Shown here piece after piece: positions 29,001 to 39,776 of a stretch of DNA of 64,000 bases. Source of the stretch: Helopsaltes ochotensis (taxonomy: Eukaryota > Chordata > Aves > Passeriformes > Locustellidae); assembly GCA_013400155.1 (NCBI GenBank), contig VXBM01000131.1, forward strand, positions 1,208,178-1,272,177. Direction: 5' to 3'. Numbering within the stretch: position 1 is the stretch's first letter; every line of letters begins with the position of its first letter. The notes under the pieces were generated by a model. The model made no database searches, had not been told where the DNA came from, and saw nothing but the letters and a program-made list of their open reading frames with translations. The position numbers and the translations under genes were made by a program.

Positions 29001-32000
29001 CAAGGCCATTTGGATACATTGTCCAAACTCATTTTTGTCCACACTGCTGATTTCCAGCTCTCCAGGGAGGACACAAGACAGGAATGTCCTGTGGGCAAGA
29101 CTCAGGGTACAGATGCCCATGAGGCCTGAGCTGCACCTCAGCAAGGAGCTGGGAAGTCAGCTGGCTTGGGAGCCTGGATCCTTCCTAAAGCTCAGGCTTA
29201 GGCCTTGATCTTTCATAAATACTTTATTCCCTCTTCCTCAAGTTGAGGGTAAGGTCAAACACACATTTGTAAGGTGACAAAACCAAATGGATGTTTCATC
29301 AGCTTGATATTTGTGCCCAAGAATTCAGGAAGCACAGAAATATTGGCTTACAACAGTTCTGCCACCACAGCGTAACTGCCCTTAAATATGATTCAATACC
29401 AGGAACTACATTCCAGGTGAGCTAAACTTTACAAAACATGCTTAATTTCATTCTCCCTTCAGAGAAAGAATTATCTAGTGACAGGGATGACCAATTCCCC
29501 TTCTATAATAAACACTGTTACTGACAAAAGCATGTATTAGAATGTGTGCATCAATACTAGAACAAGATGCCAGTGATTTGAAATATGAGCTGTACTTTGA
29601 GACTATTTCTACCTGCACACCTTAAAAAAACAAAGAAAAACAAAAACCACCATGCCTTAGGTAGTACATAGAAAGCAAATCATCCCAAGTGAGAACTGAA
29701 AAGGAATTTGTGTAAGAGTTCCTTAGGACTACATGGCAAATACTGAAAATGGGGAGACAACCCCATAACATAAATCAGTTGGTTTTGCAGATGGATCAAT
29801 CTCTTCCAGAGTCAATTATTGTACATACAACACAGGAGAGAAGGGGGACTGAGGTTTGTAAAATCTTGTGGGCTAGGAAAGAACAAATGATACACCAAAT
29901 AAGCCCAAAACAGGACATTATCATCAGTTTACAGAAGTTATCCACTGTTATTGATCACAAATAGTCCCAGGAATGACTGAACATTAATAAATAGCATTTA
30001 TTTTGTGCTCAATGTAATATTAAACAAAAACTGGGAGATAAGACATATCACACATTTCAAAGAGCATTAGAGACAGGAATCTCTATGGAACAGAAATAGT
30101 TGCAGAAGAATTTCCTACTTCAATTTTTTTCTCTAAAAAAAAAAATATCACTAATCTTTTCAACTGCCACTAATCTGACAAATGCACCAAAATGTTAGAA
30201 AATATTTCCCAGCACTATGGTCCACTACTGACAGCTTTTAATAAAACTGCACTAGAGAAATTCCAACAGATGACAAGAGCATATGTTACAGCAGCATTCA
30301 AAGACAAAAAACTAAATTCAGGCAGCAAGAAATTCAAATTAAGGAAAGGAATGCAAAAGAAAGTGAAAGATTAAATTAACTATCTAAACACACCTAGGCC
30401 TATTTACCACATTACTAAAAAACATCCTTGATGTGATTATCAAGAAAAAAAATTAACATTTGGTCTCTAGAATTAACTGCAAACATATTCTAGATTTTCA
30501 GAAACTCTGGCCTATTGCTTGACAATCAAAAAAATTNNNNNNNNNNNNNNNNNNNNNNNNNNNNNNNNNNNNNNNNNNNNNNNNNNNNNNNNNNNNNNNN
30601 NNNNNNNNNNNNNNNNNNNNNNNNNNNNNNNNNNNNNNNNNTGATAAATTAGAAGAAGAAAAATGACCATTAGTAACTTTTTGAATAAACACAGTAACAA
30701 TGAAAAGCCTACACTGTGAAGTGGAACTATCTCAAGCTACTTTAAAACAGCCAAATCTGAAGTTGTCTATAGAAAAAAGAGGGACCACAAGGACTAAATC
30801 TGACTGTTAAATAACAAAGTGAACAAACAAAAGAAAACAGAAAATCCCCAGACACTAACAGATCTTTGGCTAGCTGAGAGAAATACACAAAAATGAATGG
30901 CTGCAATTTGATATCACATAAATCCACATAAAATAAATTAAACTGGAATAAAAGTACACATCTATGCCAGTTCCAAAGCACTTCACCCTTGCTATCACCA
31001 AGATGTAAAAGTCTTTCTAAAACCACAATACTAGGACATTTTGGGTTAAGATGATTTGGGGTCTGCTGCTCTCATAAGGAGATTTTCCTCCAAATACCCA
31101 ACATTTTCCTCATTGAATAAACTTAGCTTTCTCAAATAAGAAAAAAAAAACAACAAAAAAAGCAGACAATAAAAAATAGAAAGTTTTCAGCCAGCATAGA
31201 GAAATCAGGAATCTCAAAGAAGGGCCTGAACAAGTGAATTTCAGCCAAAATCCTCTACTAAATCCACCCTGTCATCTTGAAGGGGAGCACCAGAAATGCA
31301 AGTTTTTCCCAAACCCAAGCTTTGGGCTACTTAATGAGATAAAAATACAAATTAATGTGATCAAGATGTCAGACTGGCCCTTTTAAGTCTCCAACTTCAT
31401 AAGCATGCCTCATTAAACATGAGCAGCAGCAAGGACACAAATGTTTCCGGGAAAGAACTTGTAAAAAAATGGGAAAAATTCTCCAAGAACAACGTTTCAC
31501 TTGTACTCGCAAATAACTGCGGCCTTCTGACTCTCAGTTAACACGCTCCAGGGTTTTGAGAAAGGACAGAGATCTGAAAATTCAAAATTATTTAAGTGAC
31601 TGGGGGATGGAACTCAGTCAAGTAACAACACAGCAAGAGCTGAAGGTTGATGAAGATGTGTGACTGTCATCATCTCTGCCCCAACCCAAAGATGCTTCAT
31701 CTGAAAACAACACATGAAGGATGAAAACACAGACACTACTGTGCTCATCCAGCCTTTCTTCCATCCTCAAGAAACCATGTCCTGTACTGAATTAGGCCAG
31801 CAGGTAAAACCCCCAAGCAAGTACAGCAGGCAACTTACCCACGTATGTTTGTAATTGCCAAGACACCCACAGAACTCAACACTTACAAAGACAGCTTTGC
31901 AATTTGAAGAGAATAATATTAACCAAAAAATATTCCAACATATGCAAATAGTATTTCATTAGATACTGTTGTAAAATAAAATTTCTAAAATGATCAGCAA

Positions 32001-33599
32001 GATGAAACTCTAGAATCTTCTGCTCTGCACCTCAAACCACTTCCCTCACAATTTCACTACTGAATTTTCAATTATCTCTCTTTAATTAAATACAGTTAAT
32101 AATAAACACAAATCAAAATGTTTTTCTAAAACTAAGTCCTTGTATACTTCAAAGTCTCCAGTTGGTGAAAATACTCTAAAACTACTCTCAAGCCCTTTTA
32201 GAACCAGCTTTGCCCAGGGAGTTTTTACCACTGGGAAAAAGCTTCCAACTTCTGATGGAACAGCTGCTTGACTCTTCCAAACTTTCTCAAGTGATGAGTA
32301 GGGCAGCTAAACCCAAATGTGACCAGTCAGCAGCTAAGAGCCCAGCCATTCATGCAACAAAGGCCAAAAGTTCAGGAAATAAATTCTAATACGAAACATT
32401 TTGTCTGTAATACTGATTTTAAGGTTTCTGAACAGCCAACCCTGGGGACAGGAGGCAGCACAGGAGTGACCCAGCCTGAGCAAGTTATTTTAATTACACT
32501 CTCAAACCAGAGCAGTTCCTTGGTACACTTCAGCATCCAACCCTCTAAGAGCTGTAGTGGCCTGACAGAGAGCAGACACTGCACACCAGCAAACTGAGCA
32601 CACCAGAGCTACTGTCCAAATTCCTAAGTCACATACTCGCCTCAGGCAGCAAAGAAAACTACCCACTTAATCTAGCAGAATACCAAGGAAGAGGAAACTA
32701 ATGCCTCCGGAATGACAATAAATGTAGAGCAGTTGATTTACTAAAAGGGCTCAGCTCAGTGGAAAACTACTTACAGTAAAATTTGTTTACTACAATCACT
32801 TGAGTGGTTGTTAGAGAAGACAGAAATCTACTTGGAAGATTTTTTTTTCTCTCCCTTTCAGAGTGAAAATCACTGGCAAAGTCTGAACAAGACTATTACT
32901 AAAAAGAAATCATAGAAAAATAACTGAAGTAAGTGAAAAGTTTTCTCCCAGAAAGAGTAGACCAGTGTAGGTATCAGCTTAACTCCTGTCTCATAAAAGA
33001 ACACACATTCTCCCCCACCAATAACCCAGAGCACACACACTTCTAAATCTTTAAAAAGTTGTTTTGTTGAAGAGGCCCATGCCTAAGCTGTGCTCCTCTT
33101 CCCTAATGTAAAACTGAAGCAGAACTTTGAGGAGAAGTATTTAAACATCAAGGTAAAGTAAAAAGATTTTAAAAATTAAGTTGGGCAGAGTCAAGTACTC
33201 GCAAAGTCTGTTTAAATCACCTAGATCTACTAAACATTTAAAAGCAAAACCAAAACATTAATTGCAAAATTACACATCACAAATACTTTGCATTTATCCA
33301 ATTTTAAATGGCATCTCTTCACAATGCTCCATATTCCTTAAGGCAAGTACACATTTGGCACAATCTAGCACTGGCTGACACATGCAAAACAACCAACATC
33401 TTCATTAGAATCTAAATGTGCACTGCTCTGAATGTTAGAGTACAAAATGCCAGGGATGTGAAAACAGAGCAATGCAATTCAGCATAGAGGAACAGAACAT
33501 GAAAATATTCTTCTACCTACCTGTCCCAGTCCTCATCTCCAGCTCTTCTCCTCCAAGACCTTTCTGCACCGGGCTTATCAAACTGATCAAAGTCATCAT
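2550..33599 (-). CDS. RBM33: RBM33, RNA-binding motif protein 33 (partial, exons 2-10)
   Basis: This is the span of the visible coding part of RBM33, read right to left: 33521-33599, 28629-28677, 26704-26780, 23740-24031, 22558-22668, 14959-15130, 9887-10095, 7794-8088, 2550-2608. The exons join in frame without a stop to give about 447 residues, against roughly 1170 in the human protein, so this is the N-terminal part only. I recognise the family from DDFDQFDKPGAERSWRRR, the DDLLGEDLL and LNDDLLQSDN motifs, the LSAEAQAALREFEERERQ helix, KDHRPALLP, and IMMTPPPVTPQQPKNIHINP. From family knowledge, RBM33 is a nuclear RNA-binding protein linked to export of GC-rich and intron-poor transcripts and to m6A demethylation through ALKBH5. 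Its C-terminal RRM would lie outside the window. Exon 1 (start codon) falls in or next to the gap at 44170-44853. Exon numbering assumes one upstream coding exon. Confidence 0.95.
2609..7793 (-). other. RBM33: RBM33 intron 9
   Basis: About 5.2 kb between exons 9 and 10. The part next to exon 9 (7564-7793) remains open in frame and is followed by an AATAAA on the minus strand (7508-7503), discussed as a possible alternative 3' end. The rest shows no gene or recognised repeat. Confidence 0.85.
7794..8088 (-). CDS. RBM33: RBM33 exon 9, polyglutamine and Pro-rich segment
   Basis: 295 nt. The acceptor is tcactcacag and the donor is gtgagc. It begins RLIPTHQQPVMSLF, followed by 24 consecutive glutamines (7975-8046), then LQSLLPLQHQHHSSPPPG, LHMPPQIETPRIMMTPPPVT, PQQPKNIHINPHFKGTVVTP and VQ, ending with a G that joins exon 10. 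Start phase 0 is chosen because AGG gives the R of the family's RLIP motif; the alternative AG two bases in would break frame. In mammals this place is largely proline-rich, as I recall it. The frame stays open into the intron for 76 more codons. Confidence 0.94.
7975..8046 (-). repeat. RBM33: Interrupted CAG/CAA repeat coding for Q24
   Basis: 72 nt of pure glutamine codons on the minus strand: 16 CAG and 8 CAA, with no uninterrupted CAG run longer than five. The flanks are MSLF before and LQSLL after. The interruptions should make it more stable than a pure CAG repeat, but length variation between individuals is still plausible. Confidence 0.95.
8089..9886 (-). other. RBM33: RBM33 intron 8
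   Basis: About 1.8 kb of AT-rich intron with gtacct donor and tcactcacag acceptor. Short A- and T-runs only; no RNA gene or transposon recognised. Confidence 0.85.
9887..10095 (-). CDS. RBM33: RBM33 exon 8, helix and RGG-like segment
   Basis: 209 nt. The acceptor is tctccacag and the donor is gtacct. After AG completes the split Glu, 69 codons read LSAEAQAALREFEERERQLK, then QGRYGSRRGGRRGGSVMCHG, then MGEQRRDNNDRGRMKDHRPA ending LLPNQPSAM. The first part is a charged amphipathic helix and the RRGGRRGG run is an RG-rich motif typical of RNA-binding and arginine-methylated segments. The donor is placed after ATG because the frame hits a stop six codons further on (VPFNP then stop). Confidence 0.94.
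10096..14958 (-). other. RBM33: RBM33 intron 7
   Basis: About 4.9 kb between exons 7 and 8. Open frames of up to 144 codons (for example around 13040-13474) lack coding character and family similarity. No repeat family recognised. Confidence 0.85.
14959..15130 (-). CDS. RBM33: RBM33 exon 7
   Basis: 172 nt. The acceptor is tgatttag and the donor is gtgagg. It encodes AAIGSLELQEETKEESDEEE, a short DDDEE run, then the charge switches to basic: SGRLRFKTERKEGTIIRLSD followed by VTRERRNIPETL. It ends with a single G of a split codon that becomes Glu (G|AG) with exon 8. The change from acidic to basic within one exon marks the end of the N-terminal acidic domain. Confidence 0.95.
17245..19016. repeat. 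886-bp tandem direct duplication joined by one N
   Basis: 17245-18130 and 18132-19016 are essentially identical, running from ctctatgtgtagctcaaac to caccagctcaggcatc. The only difference I saw is in the poly-A region near 17340 and 18226 (gctatt then 14 A, against gct then 16 A). A single N at 18131 joins the copies. The same 123-codon open frame appears in both (17628-17999 and 18514-18885) and is not a gene. This is most likely an assembly join that failed to collapse an overlap. Confidence 0.95.
18131..18131. other. Single-N contig join
   Basis: One undetermined base exactly at the junction of the duplicated copies, consistent with scaffold joining. Confidence 0.9.
22558..22668 (-). CDS. 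RBM33: RBM33 exon 6
   Basis: 111 nt, exactly 37 codons, phase 0 at both ends, so this exon could be skipped without a frameshift. The acceptor is ctgctttag and the donor is gtatgt. It encodes DEDYMQSYNEQAMEEQGEYP and continues AEEELEGSQTMANESEE, extending the acidic tract. Read-through of the donor would add about 25 residues before a stop at 22468. Confidence 0.93.
22669..23739 (-). other. RBM33: RBM33 intron 5
   Basis: About 1.1 kb between exons 5 and 6, donor gtgagt and acceptor ctgctttag. I see no gene or repeat. Confidence 0.85.
23740..24031 (-). CDS. RBM33: RBM33 exon 5, long acidic segment
   Basis: 292 nt. The acceptor is gtcccacag and the donor is gtgagt (23739-23734). The frame after the split Arg codon is open for 97 codons: SQGVTLSLNATSGILTSYES, then a Glu/Asp/Tyr/Gly-rich stretch (HESEYDQGEDEIGYDK, EEYASEYAEEGHYEGNDPEL), ending EVLDLEINEPLDEFP. 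Composition is that of an intrinsically disordered acidic region with regularly spaced tyrosines. It ends in phase 0. Confidence 0.94.
24032..26703 (-). other. RBM33: RBM33 intron 4
   Basis: About 2.7 kb between exons 4 and 5. It contains a T14 run at about 24917-24930 and a repeat-like stretch at about 25920-26260, listed separately. Two copies of aaggacaggag lie near 25401 and 25433. Confidence 0.8.
25920..26260. mobile_element. Repeat-like stretch, possibly an old LTR
   Basis: The stretch from gccagacagggttaaggg through acgataaattgagtatacaa to ggtgcaaggcctttaggatg differs in texture from the surrounding intron and reads like a passerine ERV LTR. I cannot name the family or fix its edges, and no duplicate occurs in the window to confirm it. 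Confidence 0.3.
26704..26780 (-). CDS. RBM33: RBM33 exon 4
   Basis: 77 nt. The acceptor is gaaacctag, a short polypyrimidine tract, and the donor is gtatta. It encodes NQSDLSDEELNDDLLQSDN then EEEQEF and ends with CG, the first two bases of a split codon. Joined to exon 5 this codon is CGC (Arg) where mammalian RBM33 has Ser, as I recall it. The exon continues the acidic disordered N-terminus and carries another DDLL unit. Confidence 0.92.
26781..28628 (-). other. RBM33: RBM33 intron 3
   Basis: About 1.8 kb between exons 3 and 4, donor gtaaga and acceptor gaaacctag. I see no gene or repeat. Confidence 0.85.
28629..28677 (-). CDS. RBM33: RBM33 exon 3
   Basis: 49 nt. The acceptor is gttttacag and the donor is gtaaga (28628 downward). 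The first base T completes the split serine (AG|T), then 16 codons read ELDDDLLGEDLLTGKK and end in phase 0. The segment is strongly acidic with two (D/E)DLL units, a pattern repeated once more in the next exon. A longer open frame running into the intron (VRDEEMCIEV...) is intron read-through. Confidence 0.94.
28678..33520 (-). other. RBM33: RBM33 intron 2, with an assembly gap
   Basis: About 4.8 kb between exons 2 and 3, interrupted by 105 Ns at 30537-30641. Otherwise AT-rich intron with no recognised element. ORFs running through the Ns are meaningless. Confidence 0.85.
30537..30641. other. Assembly gap, 105 N
   Basis: A run of Ns within RBM33 intron 2. The flanks are ordinary AT-rich intron, and splicing of the neighbouring exons is unaffected. 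Confidence 0.99.
33521..33599 (-). CDS. RBM33: RBM33 exon 2
   Basis: 79 nt. The acceptor is tttttacag (AG at 33600-33601) and the donor is gtaggt at 33519 downward. The exon enters in phase 1: its first two bases AT complete a GAT aspartate whose G must come from exon 1. It encodes DDFDQFDKPGAERSWRRR followed by AGDEDWD, then AG of a serine codon split with the next exon. This near-invariant N-terminal block of RBM33 is what fixes the gene and its orientation. Confidence 0.95.
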
Positions 33600-33776
33600 C
33601 TGTAAAAACAAAGGTGACTACATTAAATAATTCTTACTGAAATGAAAAAGGCTGTCAAAGCAACCAAACTGACAGGGATTTTCTGAGTAGATGGTGGGGT
33701 GTGCATGTTGTTCAGAAGATGCAAAAATACCTTTTTCTACTTTTCAATTAACACGAAGAAAACAAATTAATACCAG

Positions 33777-34430
33777 CATAGAATTATAGAATCATTACAG
33801 CTGGAAAAGACCTGTAAGATTGCCAAGTTCATCCACCAACCCAGTTCCACCACCATGTTCACCATTAAAACACATCCTCAAGTGCCATATCCACATGTAT
33901 TTTTGAACCCTTTCAGGGATGATGACTTTCCTTCCCTGGGAAGCCTGTTCCAAAGCTTTACAATCCTTTCAAACATCCAACCTAAACCTCCCTTGGCACA
34001 ACTGAAGGCCAAGAGGATGATCTCCTCTCATCCTGTCCCATGTTACCTGGGGGAAGAGACAGACCCACCTGGCTACAGCCTCCTCTCAGGAGGTTGGGCA
34101 GAGCTGTAAGGTCTCCCCTGAGCCTCCTTTACCCCAGGCTAACTCCCCCCCAGCCGCTCCTTGTCAGACTTGTGCTCCAGACCCTGCACCAACTTCCCTG
34201 CCCTTCTCTGGACACACTCCAGCACCTCAGTGCTTTTCTTGTAGTGAGAGGCCCAAAATGAACACAGGATTTAAAGTGGGGCCTCACCAGCATGGAGTAA
34301 AAAGGGGTGATCACAGCGTTTGCCCTGCTGGCCACACACACAAACCAAGATGACCTTCTGGGCCACCTGGGTACACTTCTGGCTCATGCTCAGCCACTGT
34401 CTGCTGACATCTCCATGCTTCAACAATAAA
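33777..34430 (-). mobile_element. CR1 LINE fragment, 3' part
   Basis: On the + strand it begins with the complement of the CR1 3' end (catagaattatagaatcatt) and continues with typical antisense CR1 blocks: gctggaaaagacctgtaag, cctgggaagcctgttccaa, ctgtaaggtctcccctgagc, gctccagaccctgcacca, ctggacacactccagcacctc. The element is therefore on the minus strand, 5'-truncated as usual for CR1. It lies just upstream of exon 2 in transcript order (intron 1), in the same orientation as the gene. The right boundary is approximate. Confidence 0.9.
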
Positions 34431-37400
34431 AATAACCCAGAACGTACTACACAGCTTTGCATCTTCTCACTGGTGCGACAAGGATCACCAAAGGAAACCA
34501 CAGCATGAGCTAAATCACTGGCAAATTCTGCCAATGAAGGTCATTCCAGAAACAGCAGCTGCCCAGAGTTACATGAAATTGAGGTGCAGTGGAGGTGAAG
34601 GCAACATCATCTGCCAAATCTTTGCCTGTCTTGGAGGCCACAAGCTCATCCACTAGCACTGAGGCTGCAAAGGCACTTGGAAAATAGGAGTAAACATCAG
34701 GTGAGAGCAGGGCAGGTCAGCACCAGCAACACGGCACAAAAGAGAGAAGTCAGGTGGAAGGACCATCAATCATCACAACTGGGGCAGTAAAACCACCAGA
34801 ACTCACTGAAGCAGATTATACTCTGTACCTAAACGTGCACTTGCCTTCCAAGAAACAACTGCTGCTCCATATTTCTCTCAACAAACACCCTGATTTAGCC
34901 AACCACTTCCTCTTGCATAGCCTAGTTTGCAAATGACAATTTTGCTACCTAAAAACATAAAAACTTCCATTTCTCTGTAAGAATATGCAAAGGGTATTTG
35001 CTTTCTTCAGACACCATGTCTTGTCACCTGGAAACTGGAAGCACATACCCTCACACACACTCAACCTCCACTCTCCCCTTCTCTGACTACAGCCCAACCC
35101 GGATTCACTTTTCACACATTTTAACAACTTTGCTAAGAATCAAACAAATGGATAATTAAAAATTATGCTCAACACAGAGGGAAACCTGCTGCAGTTTAGT
35201 GGTTTGCAAAATACAGGTCAAGCAATCCAGTCCTTACAGTCTGACACTCTGAACCGGGATCACAAAGATGCCATAAATCCACTCACCCTCATGAGTCTAT
35301 TTGCATTCAACTCTTTGACCAAATACACTGGCAAGGAACAACTGTTTTATTCAACTGGGGTTTTTGTTTGGTTGGTTTCTTTAACAGACCTCCAAAATCA
35401 AATCTGTTTTCACCTCTTTAAACTCAACCTAATATCCTTAAGTGAGTATTTCCCATATGCAATGACAAACCTATTAATTTCTCATTTCATCTTATCAAAG
35501 TATCAGTGTTAGTGATGAAAATTTAAAAGAAGGCAAAAACATTGAAAGAAAAAATCCAGATCTTGCAACATCACTATATTAAGAACATATAAAGCAGAAA
35601 TTTCAATCACAAATAGCTATGAAATAAAGAGTGCTCAGTACGAATTATGATGCAACATGAGACAAGTGTGGCAATTTCTTTATTTTGGAACGGTAGAAAT
35701 AATTCTCCTTGATCAGGTTCTTCCCTTTACTATCAACAGGTATGTCTATATTTTAATGACTCTTTTAAATTTCAACTGATTTACATGAGCTAAAACCATT
35801 GAAAACAGTTGTTTTCCATTTCTCTGCTCAAACATCTACATATTGCAACCTCCTATACCAATTCCTATTTCACTCACAAAGGAAAGCCAAACAAATATAC
35901 AGTATTTCCCATTTTCCTCTTGAACACTAAATTAAGTAATTCTGTGGTCTCTGGGGGGAAAAAAAAAGCCCACGTTGTTCTCTTTATGGTCATTTAAAAC
36001 CACACTTCAGTGACTGTCTTAGTGCATTGATATTTTAAGGGCACAAATAAATGCACACTGACACTGCACTGACACTGTTCTTACAGCAGGATTACAGTAA
36101 TCCACTGCCTTGATGTAACCACCACCCAAGACTTTTTTTTTAAGGTAAAGCAACTGGTTTGGTAGCAACCCAAATAACAAGTGTCCACAAATTGCGTAAC
36201 ACAGCTCACAATGACAACCATCAGGAAGACAGTAAATTCTTTTTAAGCTATGTCTGCTTGCAAGATATATTTTTTCAAGCCAGGCACCCCTTTAGCACTA
36301 CAGTCATATTATAAACTAAGAGCACTTGAAGATCTGAGCTCTCAGCACACACTCCTTCCAGAGATGGACCTTCCCATCAGCCAGGTTCAAATCTAGACAA
36401 CACAAAATTACACACCAAACCTTCTTCTCTCCACATATCATCTCTCCACAGCATAGTGAAACACTTTTTGATACAACTCACACTTAACTCTTCCAACCCA
36501 GATAGCGAAGTTTCACAGCCATAAAAATGTTTCAACCTATTACTGCAGCTAATGAAGGAACTACAGAAAAGGATGGTCCAAGTTCCTGGCAAGTTTCTAT
36601 TGTAGACCTGAACTCTCACCACTCAGCCAAACATCACAAACGTCCACTCTCCAGTCTTCCAATCTCCAAATTTCTCACATTCTATTCCTTATTTATGAGC
36701 AACTTCTACCAAAAGTCAAAGCTGAATTACATCCAGCAAAGCTCTTTTCCTCCATTGCCCTCTAGCAGGATGCACACAAAAATCCTCAAAAATGACTGAT
36801 CCATTTGCCTTGTAGTGACCACAGCTCGCAAGAACTGCTCCACATTCACCTCCCTGTGCTCATCTCTTCTCTCCCCACCTCAACACACATGATACAAAGA
36901 TCATCAGGACAGAAGGAGACAGCTTTTCTTTTTTATGCTTATTTGTTCTGTGACAGCTGACACTGAGAATGAGCATTACAAATTATGCCATTTTGACATT
37001 AAGGACTGTCAGAGCCCAGAGCAGGCTGTAGCTTTCCTTTAGAAAAGGAGGCCACAACACTCCTAACATTCTGTACCAGCTTTATTTGTGAGACAGCAGC
37101 TCTGAAATGGACTCAGGCCTTGCACCTGCACTGTGATGTGACACCTAACAGACCTCATGAGACATCGTTTTCTCTGCATTTCTGAAACCACGCAGACTTT
37201 TTTCTTCGACCTGTCTAGGCAACAGCATTGCAAAATACCAGTAAATAACAATCAATGTAACATTTATAGCTGCTCCTCCTTGAGAAACTTCTAAGTCAAT
37301 GTTTGTGTCACGGGTGGTTAAATGCCAGTAAAACATTAACTCATACAGAAATAAAACCACTCAGCATCAGCAGAATGCACAATCACTGAGAGCAACAGCC

Positions 37401-39734
37401 AAAGTTTAATTTTTTTAAAATAATTCTCAGTATTCCTGTGTGGAAGATCATAAGAAAAAGACGGATGGTGGGAATCCAAGACCATAAGCTTTTAAGCATT
37501 AAATTGTCTATGGCAGGGAAGAAGTTCTGTATCTCCTCCAGCACTCTCCCTACAGCCATACACAGCACTGCTGCTATGACTCAGGAGGCGCTGCCCCGCC
37601 TGCTCCTCTCAATTCCAGGCACCCATGGCAAAGCTGATGTTTGTGCATCACCTGGGCACCAACCAGAAGATGCTGATAGGTGATCTCTAAACACGCTAAG
37701 CCCCCTCTAATATCCAGGCAGAACTTGTAAGTAAAAGAAAAAAAAACAAAAACAACCCACAGCAAACCAAAGGAAACCTATCAAACACCAAAAAAGCATC
37801 AGCTGGATAAGCAAGCAAAACAGGCCAGTTACAGAGGGAAAAACCAAACCAATCCAGTCCACTACCTGGCTCCTCCTACTGCAGTTCTAAGAAAACCCCC
37901 GTGATCCCAGGGGCAGGGAAGTTTAGGATGCTGCAGAGAAGGACCAACGCTGGCCGATTTGTTAGATCAGCCTGCCGTGCAAGGCTCTGGCCAGCTGTGA
38001 AGTTGAATAAACACAAACATACTTGGGCCCCACACAAAAAGGTTCCTATCTTATTTATATTTACCCTGGTGCTGCACCAGCAGTGATGCAAGTTGCTCCA
38101 TACAGCTTATGTTCTGATGTATGGCCAAAGCTGGTATCTTTTTTCCTGTTCAGTGAGAACAGATCATCCACACCAGAAATTCACAATATTTCTTCTCTGG
38201 CAGTGCTGATGGCAGTTTCTAACTCTGCGGAAACTCCTTCAATAAAATCCTCACTAATTTTTCTGTGTAAAATGGAAGTCTTAAGCTGCACAGTCAAGTC
38301 TCACAAGCGTAGGAGGTGAATCAGCAGCACACTGCAGAGCTCTTAACATCTTAAAATGGTACTAACAGCCTAAAAAGGTAGTCACACATAGCAACTGTTG
38401 CTACAATGGAGTATTTTACTGCAATGACTCGGCCAAGACTTGTGGAGAAAGGAAAACATTTGACAACTGCATTTTTAGTCCTCCCAGACCTACACCTGAA
38501 AGCTTTCTGGAACAGTAACCAGGTGCTGTCTCACAAACTTCCAGCTTCCGTGCTCTGCTTTGTTTCAGCATTACACATTCAGGAACACAAAGCTTATTAT
38601 TGTAGGTTTAGGCACTGAAATGCACTGAAGACTTCTCCTTATCCAAAACAAGATGGAGATGCCACAATGAGCCTACAGGTCAATGGACAGAAAAGTTGTA
38701 TGTACTCTTTACCCAACAATGAAGTAACTAAACCTTGTTGCTTTGAGGCAAAATAAAAATATACCAAATATGATTCTATGATAGGTAAGGGAGCTAGTAA
38801 AAGAAAAAAAAAAAGAACAGAAAATTAGATGAGAAAAAGTAATTTATTACATGAAAAAACACCATTTCTTTACTCCTCAAATAATACTGACTATAACAAG
38901 CCCATCTTGCTTTATCCCATTCAAAACACCAAACATGACAACTTGACAGCATTTCAAGAGCAAGACTCTGGATTAAAAACATTTTACCAGATTGTTTTTA
39001 TGTAACAGCATATTTCTACAAAATATTTTTCTTCGTATTTCATTGCTTAAGGTTACACAACACGTAGGAATTGTAAAAACTTTATTTTCAGCACCTGAGT
39101 ACACCACGTACAAACAGCTAAACAGTGAACTGAATTTTGGTATGTCTTGCTCTGCCATACAAAATAACAGGTTTCATGAGGAATGTCTGTGCCTGTAGCA
39201 CAGGCTGGCAATGTAACTGTACTTTTAACATCCCTTGAACAAAAACTGCTGGTAACAAATCCTGACAGCATCTGGCAGGAAAAAACCCACGGGTCAACAG
39301 AATTTCTGAATCCAAGTCTGTGGCATAAAACCAACACTTCATGAAGCCCACTACAAATCCAGTTCCAGTTATTACAAAAAAAAAAAAAAATCAACCTTTC
39401 TACACCATCCCAAAAATCACATTCAGTCTTACTACCATATTACCATATTATGCACAAATACACCACACTCAAACAGTTTAGTTTATCTGTGTTCAGGAAC
39501 AGACACCAGGCAGCCTTGATATTGCTAAACAATTACTCATAGAAGCCATAAGTACTTGGTGACTAAGTATTTATAACAACCTAACAATTGCCTAACACAT
39601 TCCTCAATTAGTGTACTTCATGTTTTGTTTCTAAATTATTACTATAGACAGAGATCAGCTTCCTAATTTAAAAAAACGCAGAAAAAAGTTAAGTTCTACA
39701 GGAGAGAAATTCTTTTTGAAATTGAATTGAGAAA

Positions 39735-39776
39735 TTTGAAAGAGAAATTCTTTTTCAAAAGAATTTTTCTTTCAAA
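39735..39776. repeat. 20-bp inverted repeat with 2-nt loop
   Basis: The arms tttgaaagagaaattctttt (39735-39754) and aaaagaatttttctttcaaa (39757-39776) pair at 19 of 20 positions, the exception being g/t at 39744/39767. It is AT-rich, in RBM33 intron 1. A cruciform or RNA hairpin is possible; no miRNA-like loop is present. Confidence 0.9.
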
